A stretch of DNA of 64,000 bases from Planctomycetota bacterium (GTDB lineage Bacteria > Planctomycetota > Phycisphaerae > UBA1845 > UTPLA1). The notes under the pieces were generated by a model. It made no database searches. It saw nothing but the letters and a program-made list of their open reading frames with translations, and was not told the DNA's origin. The DNA is taken from assembly GCA_016235815.1 (NCBI GenBank), contig JACRIM010000014.1, forward strand, positions 1-64,000, in the 5' to 3' direction. A program made the translations under genes and the position numbers. Shown piece by piece: positions 57,994 to 64,000 of the stretch; position 1 is the stretch's first letter; each line of letters starts with the position of its first letter.

Positions 57994-60900
57994 ATGACGA
58001 TGCTTCGACGGAATGGCAGTGCCTTTTCACGCTTAACGTGCGCGTTTTGCGCGATGGCTGCGGTGTTGAGCACCGGTGCGGCGTTTGGGCAGTTGATCGA
58101 CGCCTCGGTGATCCAGACGCCGCGATCGTCGCGGTCCGGCCTTCCGATGATGATCTCCGCGCGCGGCGGTGCGCCGCTGTATCACACGCCGGCGGCGATG
58201 CGCGGGATGCGTGCCGAGGATGTGGCGCAAGTGTTCCTGACTGAAAACGGACATCTCATGGGAATCACGGATGTCGCCCGCGAACTGTCCCTCAAAATGG
58301 TGGAAACCGATTCCATTGGTTTTTCCCATACGACGTATGAACAGGTCTACAGCGGCATTCCGGTTTTTTCCGGCATTGTCAAAGTGCATCAGGACGCGGC
58401 CGGGGATATTTCGAGTGTAAACGGTCGGTTCTACCGAATCTCCGCGAAGCTGGAGGTGACGCCGCTGATCGACGGCGCGGCGGCCGAGCAGATCGCCGCG
58501 GGGCTTTTCCCCGGGATCGAGACGCAGGCGTTTCATAATCAACTGGTGATCGTCGATCCGGGCTGGTATGGCGATCCGCCGAAGGGCGCCAAGCTGGCGT
58601 ACTACCTCAAGCTCAAGGATAACAACCTGCAGGTGGAGGAAGGATTCTTTATCGACGCGCGATCGGGGCAGATTCTCGATCATTGGTCGCTTGTGCATCG
58701 GGCGAAGAGCCGGTCGATCTTCGACGGCGCAGAAAGTTCGGTTTTACCGGGCAATCTGTCGCGCACCGAAGGACAGCCTCCGGTTACAGCTCCGACGGAT
58801 ACGAATCGCGCATACGACTATTACGGTGACACGTACGATTTCTATTCTCGCGCCTTTGGCCGCGACAGCATCAACGGATTGGGAATGACCATGGTTGCAA
58901 CGGTGCGGTCCACGGCACCGGGCTGCCCGAACGCATTCTGGAGCGGCTCACTCGGCCAAATGGTCTTTTGCACGGGGACCGTCACCGACGACATCGTGGG
59001 TCATGAACTGACGCACGGCGTGACGGAGTTCACCTCAAACCTGATCTATCAAAATCAGCCGGGGCAATTGAATGAGTCGATGAGTGATATCTTTGGAGAA
59101 CTTATTGACTTGTTTAACGGCAACGCAGCATTTGCCGGGGTGCCGGGTGGAACGGCCTGGCCGACTCATCCAACAGGGCCGGGCGTGGACACTCCGAACA
59201 ACGCGCGGTCGGGTTGCAGTATTCCGCTTTCCTATGGGAATGGAGTTCGTTGGTTGGTCGGCGAAGACGCGACGGTCTTCGGCGGAGCAATACGAGATAT
59301 GTTCGCGCCGTCCTGCCTTGAGTATTTCCCGGGATTCCCATATCCGGATCGCGCGAACAGCCCCGCCAACATGTGCGAGTCGTTTGACAGTGGCGGCGTG
59401 CACATTGGCAGCAGCATCCCCAATCACGCTTTTGCCATCATGGTGGATGGAAAGTCTTTCAATGGCTTTACGGTGACGGGGATCGGCCCCATCAAGGCCG
59501 GTGCGATCTGGTATCGGGCCCAAACAAAATATCTCACGGCGGGCGCGGGATTCGAGGACGCCTATTGGGCGATCAATCAAGCGGCGACAGACTTGATCGG
59601 CACGACACCAAACGATCCGCGCACCGGAACGGCTTCAGCCAGCGCCATCTCGGCGCAAGATGCCGCCCAGGTGGACATGGCCCTGCAGGCCGTCGAAATG
59701 AACACGCCGGGCGCGTGCGGTCAGCCGGACGATGTCTTGTCGCGGACGCCGCCGACGCTTTGTTCCGGCCGAACGACGATATTCTTCGAGGACTTCGAAG
59801 GGAGCATCTCGGCATGGCAGCGCGTGACGAATCCGACGCCGTTCACACAGTACCAATGGGTGCAGACCACGACGCCACTCCCGGTGGGGCGCCTTGGAAA
59901 GGCCATGTTCTGCGATGACCTGAACAGTTCCTGCGCGCAGGGTTCCCCGGATCAATCCGCGACGCATTCGCTGATCAGCCCGCCCATCATCATCCCCGCA
60001 TCCACCAAGCCCACGTATGTCGCCTTCACGCATTTTGTCAGCACCGAAGGCGTGTTTGATGGTGGAAACCTGAAATACTCAACCAACGGCGGCGCGCTGT
60101 GGTCGATCGTTCCCCGTTCGATGTTTATTTACAGCCCCACCAACGGGCGCGTCCGCAATCTGTTCGGATCCAACTCCAACCCGATGAATGGGCAGGATGT
60201 GTGGACCGGCTCGGGTGGCGGTTGGGGAACAACCGTGTTGGTCGACAAGAGCAACCTGCTTGCTGGTCATACGGTCCAATTCCGATTTGACTTCGGCAAG
60301 GACTACTGTGGCGGTGTGGACGGCTGGTATGTGGACGATTTTGAGGTCTTCACCTGCCCGGACTGCCTGAACGACGGAAGCCCTAATGACGCGTCGTTCC
60401 AGGCGAGTTTCTGTTCGCCCGTGCTTTTGGGCTTCTCATCGGTGGCGACGCGGCAGTTTGGAATTGGCGCTGCGCCCACTGCCCTGAGCGATGTTCGTGT
60501 TACGTGTTTTGCATCCGCCGACCTGGGCCTGCCGGATGAGTTTCTGACGATTCTGATGAATAATGTTTCGATCGGAACCATTTTTGCGGACACCGGCGTC
60601 GATTGCGCCCAAGTTCCCGAGCGGGCGACACTCACCGTACCGGCCGCCACGTTCAATGCACTCCGTGACCCGACAACGTTCAATGTGACCGTGAAAGTGC
60701 AAAGCTCGGTCGAGGTCGACGCCGATGTTTGCGGCAGCGGCATGAACTCCATCGCGCTTCAGTTGGAATACGATCGTTCCGCGGAAAAATGCGTGCCGCC
60801 GCCGGCGATTTTCTTTGGCGATTTTCCGACGATGGCCGTTTGCGTCAACTCGAATTCGCCGCCGCTCGGGCCGACTCCTTTGGTGACCGGGGGCACGCCG

Positions 60901-61551
60901 CCGTTTTCCTATACGTGGCGCGTGACGGCCGGCGAGGCTGCATTTGATCCGCTCGTCATTCACTCGCAGCACCCGATGATCAAGCCCACCGCGCCGGGCG
61001 AAAACACGATCGAATTGGAAGTGACGGATCAGTCGGTCCCGCCGCAAACGGTAACAAAGAGCTTTACGCTGCTTGTCGGTGACAAGGTCACGGTCGATTC
61101 GGGGTTGTACCTTCGCTATCACCCGATCGTTACCGTCGGGCAAGTGCTCGCCTTCGGCAGTGAATTCACGGCGACCGGCGGACTTGCGCCATACACGTTT
61201 GAATGGTCGTTGGAAGACAACCCCAACAACTATGCCACGCTGGATACGACCGATCCGTTGAATCCGACCTTCGTCACGACGCAGCCCGGTACCTATACGA
61301 TCAATCTTTTGGTTCGCGAGCTGGCCGGCTGCACCGCATCGACGCAGTTCTCGCTGACGGCCGTGTTGAACGGTCCGATGTCCCGGCCCAACACGGGCGG
61401 CGACGGGACCGATGGCGGAAACGGCTCGACCGCCGACCCCTGCGGCGTGGGCACAGCTCTTTGTGCACCGACCGGCATCGTCACGATTGCGGGTTGCATG
61501 ATCGGGTTCGGCTGGATTCGCGGCCGCATGACGAAGCGCCGACGGCGCTAG
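57994..61551 (+). CDS. Secreted M4 (thermolysin-family) metalloprotease with large C-terminal domains
   Basis: The 1185-residue protein has a signal peptide (about 1-33), an FTP/PepSY-type prodomain (about 60-230), and an M4 catalytic domain with the zinc motif HELTHG (about 332-337) and downstream glutamate in NESMSDIFGE (about 357-366), plus GGVHIGSSIPNHAF as the conserved C-terminal catalytic segment. After about 590 come beta-rich adhesion-like domains, two PKD-like units (about 940-1120), and a tail with CGVGT, a hydrophobic run and RRRR. The start at 57994 has GGTGGG upstream. It probably digests protein outside the cell while anchored to the envelope. Confidence 0.9.
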   Translation: MTMLRRNGSAFSRLTCAFCAMAAVLSTGAAFGQLIDASVIQTPRSSRSGLPMMISARGGAPLYHTPAAMRGMRAEDVAQVFLTENGHLMGITDVARELSLKMVETDSIGFSHTTYEQVYSGIPVFSGIVKVHQDAAGDISSVNGRFYRISAKLEVTPLIDGAAAEQIAAGLFPGIETQAFHNQLVIVDPGWYGDPPKGAKLAYYLKLKDNNLQVEEGFFIDARSGQILDHWSLVHRAKSRSIFDGAESSVLPGNLSRTEGQPPVTAPTDTNRAYDYYGDTYDFYSRAFGRDSINGLGMTMVATVRSTAPGCPNAFWSGSLGQMVFCTGTVTDDIVGHELTHGVTEFTSNLIYQNQPGQLNESMSDIFGELIDLFNGNAAFAGVPGGTAWPTHPTGPGVDTPNNARSGCSIPLSYGNGVRWLVGEDATVFGGAIRDMFAPSCLEYFPGFPYPDRANSPANMCESFDSGGVHIGSSIPNHAFAIMVDGKSFNGFTVTGIGPIKAGAIWYRAQTKYLTAGAGFEDAYWAINQAATDLIGTTPNDPRTGTASASAISAQDAAQVDMALQAVEMNTPGACGQPDDVLSRTPPTLCSGRTTIFFEDFEGSISAWQRVTNPTPFTQYQWVQTTTPLPVGRLGKAMFCDDLNSSCAQGSPDQSATHSLISPPIIIPASTKPTYVAFTHFVSTEGVFDGGNLKYSTNGGALWSIVPRSMFIYSPTNGRVRNLFGSNSNPMNGQDVWTGSGGGWGTTVLVDKSNLLAGHTVQFRFDFGKDYCGGVDGWYVDDFEVFTCPDCLNDGSPNDASFQASFCSPVLLGFSSVATRQFGIGAAPTALSDVRVTCFASADLGLPDEFLTILMNNVSIGTIFADTGVDCAQVPERATLTVPAATFNALRDPTTFNVTVKVQSSVEVDADVCGSGMNSIALQLEYDRSAEKCVPPPAIFFGDFPTMAVCVNSNSPPLGPTPLVTGGTPPFSYTWRVTAGEAAFDPLVIHSQHPMIKPTAPGENTIELEVTDQSVPPQTVTKSFTLLVGDKVTVDSGLYLRYHPIVTVGQVLAFGSEFTATGGLAPYTFEWSLEDNPNNYATLDTTDPLNPTFVTTQPGTYTINLLVRELAGCTASTQFSLTAVLNGPMSRPNTGGDGTDGGNGSTADPCGVGTALCAPTGIVTIAGCMIGFGWIRGRMTKRRRR

Positions 61552-61568
61552 CGCCGTGGCTCGCGTCG

Positions 61569-62453
61569 TTACAACGCCAATGCCACGGCGAGGTCGCCGC
61601 TGTTGCCGCGCGGGCGGAGCAGGCGATTCTTGAGGGCCAGCCAGAAGTGCGACCCCTTGGGGCCGGGCACAATCTCGGTGACGAGAAACGTCACGTCGTC
61701 GTGCGTAAGTGTCTCCCTGCCACAGTGAGACGTGAGCGCCGCAAGCAGCGCGCGTGCAATGTCGTCGCATGTTCCGCCCGCGTTCGCCCGCAATACGCGC
61801 TCGACATTCTCGACTCCAAAAAGACTACCGTTCGCATCCGGCGCCTCAAGCACGCCGTCGGTGACGAGCAGGAATCGATCGCCCTGTTCGGCCTTAATCG
61901 TCTGCCTCGTGAAATCGGCGTCGGCCTCAATGCCCATCGGCGCGTTGGTCAGCCGCGTCGTCCCGCGAGTTTCAGCCAGCGTCAGTTGGTTCCACACGTT
62001 GGTCGCCCGGCGGAACACCCATCCCGGCGGATGTCCGGCATAGCTGAACGACAGGCTCCGGCTGGGCGGATAATAGGTCACCGCCGCGGCCGTGGTCATG
62101 GCGTGCAGGCCGAGGGCTTCGAGGTTCGCGTTTAAGTCGCGGAGGACCTTTCGTTGGTCGAGCGAATTCATCGCGCGGCGCATGTGGCGGTGCAACTCGC
62201 CGCTGATGGCGGCGACCGTCTCGCCATGGCCCGCGACATCCGCGAGGCACAGCCGCGAGAACACGCCGGAGCCGCACACGGAGAGATAGTGCACATCGCC
62301 CCCGCGCCCGCCGCCGCACGGCTGGGAATAAAGCACGCCGCGCAGGCCCGGCAATTCCACGCGGCGGTGGACCGGCCGATTCCCGCCCCATAATTCGGAG
62401 CAGACGAGTTTCAGAGGGGACGCGGGCGGGAGTGTTTCGGCAGTGGACGGCAT
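61569..62453 (-). CDS. PP2C-type serine phosphatase (SpoIIE/RsbU-like)
   Basis: The 294-residue protein matches the PPM phosphatase domain of RsbU and SpoIIE: GGRGGDVHYLSV (about 53-64), LADVAGHGETVA (about 77-88), TDGVLEA (about 204-210) and HDDVTFLVTE near the end supply the metal-binding aspartates. Such enzymes usually switch anti-sigma-factor antagonists by dephosphorylation. No sensor domain is attached, and no anti-sigma partner is next to it. The start at 62453 (MPSTAETL) is preferred; a longer start at 62495 is possible. Confidence 0.85.
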   Translation of the reverse strand: MPSTAETLPPASPLKLVCSELWGGNRPVHRRVELPGLRGVLYSQPCGGGRGGDVHYLSVCGSGVFSRLCLADVAGHGETVAAISGELHRHMRRAMNSLDQRKVLRDLNANLEALGLHAMTTAAAVTYYPPSRSLSFSYAGHPPGWVFRRATNVWNQLTLAETRGTTRLTNAPMGIEADADFTRQTIKAEQGDRFLLVTDGVLEAPDANGSLFGVENVERVLRANAGGTCDDIARALLAALTSHCGRETLTHDDVTFLVTEIVPGPKGSHFWLALKNRLLRPRGNSGDLAVALAL

Positions 62454-62530
62454 GGTAACGGTGTATACCGTCGCCCGGCCGGGGACTATTCCCACAATTA
62501 TCCCAAGTGAGAAGGCGTTGGGGCGAGGGG

Positions 62531-63334
62531 CTACCGATTGGACCGCCGGCGAATCGCGTCTTCGATGTCGTTGGCGTTTTCGTAGGCCGAACCGAAGACG
62601 GCGTTTTCCTGTCCGCGGAGGAGGAATGGGTCGAGCGGCATCACACGGTCGCGCAGGGCGTATTCGCAGAGGCGCAAATCAAACGGCGTGTCGACATCGA
62701 GGCTCCGTTCCGGCGGCATGATGTAGGCGATTGTCCCCTTGGGTTCGAAGGTGCGTCCGCTCAGGAAGGCCTCGCGCTTGCAAAGGTAGATCGCGCCATT
62801 GAGGGCGTAGGCAGCGGGCAGTGACTGGCGGCTCGGGTAATCGAGGTCGCAGGGGATGAACGCGGCGAGCGTATTGTTCGCATCGAGCCGGCGGGACAGC
62901 ATCGGGTGATGGGCCGTCGGTGTGACGCTGACGACCGACGGTGCATCGGTGCGCAAAGCCAGTTGCACGGCATCGTTGATATCCTGCGACGTTCGCAAAG
63001 GTGACGTCGGTTGCAGCAGAAGTATGTAATCGGGCTTGTAGCTGTCGTGCGTCGCCAGCCATTCGAGTGCGTGCGTCACGACGGCGGCGTGCGGCGAATT
63101 GTCCTGCGCGAGGCTTGCGGGCCGAAGAAACGGAACATCCATGCCCCAGTCGCGACAGACACAGGCGATTTCATCGCTGTCGGTCGAAACCATGCAGCGG
63201 TCAATCGAGGTCGCCCCGGCCGCGGCCTCCAACGTCCAGGCGATGAGTGGTTTGCCGGCCAGCGGCACGAGGTTTTTTCGCGGGATGCCCTTCGAACCAC
63301 CGCGAGCCGTAATCAATCCAAGTACGCGAGCCAT
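62531..63334 (-). CDS. CMP-sugar (acylneuraminate-type) cytidylyltransferase
   Basis: The 267-residue enzyme activates a sialic-acid-like nine-carbon sugar as its CMP derivative for surface glycans. It has the CTP-binding TARGGSKGIPRKN (about 9-21), VSTDSDEIACV (about 49-59), LLLQPTSPLRTSQD (about 101-114) and LNGAIYLC (about 183-190). Which acid it uses (neuraminate, pseudaminate or legionaminate type) is not clear. GGAAGG lies upstream of the start at 63334. It stands alone here. Confidence 0.9.
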   Translation of the reverse strand: MARVLGLITARGGSKGIPRKNLVPLAGKPLIAWTLEAAAGATSIDRCMVSTDSDEIACVCRDWGMDVPFLRPASLAQDNSPHAAVVTHALEWLATHDSYKPDYILLLQPTSPLRTSQDINDAVQLALRTDAPSVVSVTPTAHHPMLSRRLDANNTLAAFIPCDLDYPSRQSLPAAYALNGAIYLCKREAFLSGRTFEPKGTIAYIMPPERSLDVDTPFDLRLCEYALRDRVMPLDPFLLRGQENAVFGSAYENANDIEDAIRRRSNR

Positions 63335-63526
63335 GTTCCTTCCGCCAATTGATACTAGCGCGCTCTGCGCGCGGTTCCACACCTTGGTTATCGGGCGATA
63401 TTGGGGGTTTCTTGATTGGGAAGGATAGGCGGTGCGCAAGAATTGCGCGAAGAGTCTGTGCCTTCATCCGAGCACTAAGGCGCTGGCCTTGTGGCGTATT
63501 GAGCTAACGCATGATCTAAGGAATGA

Positions 63527-64000
63527 TTACGCCGACTCCGGCGTCACCACGGCCGGTGACTCGTCCGTTTCGGTGTCGTCCTCGTCGGTCAGCGGCCCTG
63601 CGAGAATCGTGCTGAGTTCGCCGGTAAGTTCGTGAATCTCATTCTCATCCAGCGACGGGTTGAAGACACGGTGCGAGGTCTTGTCGCGCATCAGCCGCAT
63701 CTCCCAGAACTCGCGACCCTCCTCGCGGATAGTCTTTTCATATTTCAGGTGCCGCTTGCGAAGGAGGATCAGCGAGAGCACAAACCGGAACCGCAGCTTC
63801 GTCGGGTCCGTCGTCTCGGCCATTCGCTGGAAAAAATTGATGAGCACGTCGTCATCGACGAACAGCTTCTTCCGCGCGGCCTCCTTCGGCGGCAGCTTTG
63901 TCTGATAGTGGCACAAGGCTCCCTCCGGCGGACCCTGCCAGGCATCGAGGCAGTAATCCCGCCGCTCGAATCCCTCGGCCGTCTCGAAGATGGCGCTGTG
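63527..64000 (-). CDS. Conserved hypothetical protein (partial, runs off right edge)
   Basis: The frame is open from the window edge to the stop at 63527, at least 157 codons. A TTG inside it (63916) is not the true start, since the coding sequence continues upstream as YCLDAWQGPPEGALCHYQ and beyond. It contains FFQRMAETTDPTKLRFRFVLSLILLRKRHLKYE and ends in an acidic Asp/Glu/Thr-rich tail. I do not recognise the domain; the style is that of a widespread planctomycete hypothetical protein. Confidence 0.7.
   Translation of the reverse strand, partial: HSAIFETAEGFERRDYCLDAWQGPPEGALCHYQTKLPPKEAARKKLFVDDDVLINFFQRMAETTDPTKLRFRFVLSLILLRKRHLKYEKTIREEGREFWEMRLMRDKTSHRVFNPSLDENEIHELTGELSTILAGPLTDEDDTETDESPAVVTPESA

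Overview
The window looks like chromosomal DNA of a planctomycete, probably an uncultured Phycisphaerae-like lineage. The reasons are high GC, a dockerin-like repeat on a secreted cytochrome, secreted FG-GAP and thrombospondin-3-type proteins ending in a short Cys-Gly/hydrophobic/Arg tail, DUF1573 and DUF3300 proteins, and many planctomycete-style hypothetical proteins. Taxonomy is inferred from protein style only.

Layout. 1-17.4 kb is mixed core and accessory DNA: a transposase remnant, groES and groEL with a small gene and a cluster of palindromes between them, a receiver-like protein, a FIST protein, a collagen-like lipoprotein, a DUF1573-rhodanese-MauE operon, an alcohol dehydrogenase plus YfiH pair, two glycosyltransferases, rnpA, and a probable structured small RNA ending in a terminator (16.09-16.22 kb). 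At 17,550-17,636 lies tRNA-Ser(TGA), followed at once by a truncated tyrosine recombinase, the usual mark of an island inserted at a tRNA gene.

18.3-46.4 kb is a nitrogen-oxide respiration island. It holds: a quinol NO reductase divergent from an Rrf2 regulator; a five-heme cytochrome with a MOSC protein; an operon of polyferredoxin-TPR protein, tyrosine phenol-lyase-like enzyme, Rieske protein, fused cytochrome b and an octaheme hydroxylamine-oxidoreductase-family (HAO) protein; an NnrS-family protein and a methyltransferase; a second Rrf2 regulator with three cysteines; and a long operon of a di-heme/heme-b gamma subunit, a Tat-exported molybdopterin catalytic subunit of the nitrite oxidoreductase (Nxr) type, a small unknown protein, a four-cluster Fe-S beta subunit, a TorD-like chaperone, an HExxH/zinc-ribbon protein, an unlisted 56-residue peptide, an outer-membrane porin, MoaA and MobA. 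No NirK or NirS is present, so the HAO-family protein is the best local candidate for handling nitrite, hydroxylamine or NO, with electrons passing through the Rieske/cytochrome b pair. Four promoters in the island carry a similar element around GATATTC placed on or next to the core promoter, suggesting common control by one Rrf2 protein.

46.5-64 kb returns to ordinary genes: a Nudix-like hydrolase, a Uma2 nuclease-like protein, RecQ, a DUF3300 protein, an FG-GAP protein, an ABC-2 exporter pair, an M4 metalloprotease, a PP2C phosphatase, a CMP-sugar synthetase, and a hypothetical gene running off the end. All family assignments are from reading motifs; no database search was run.
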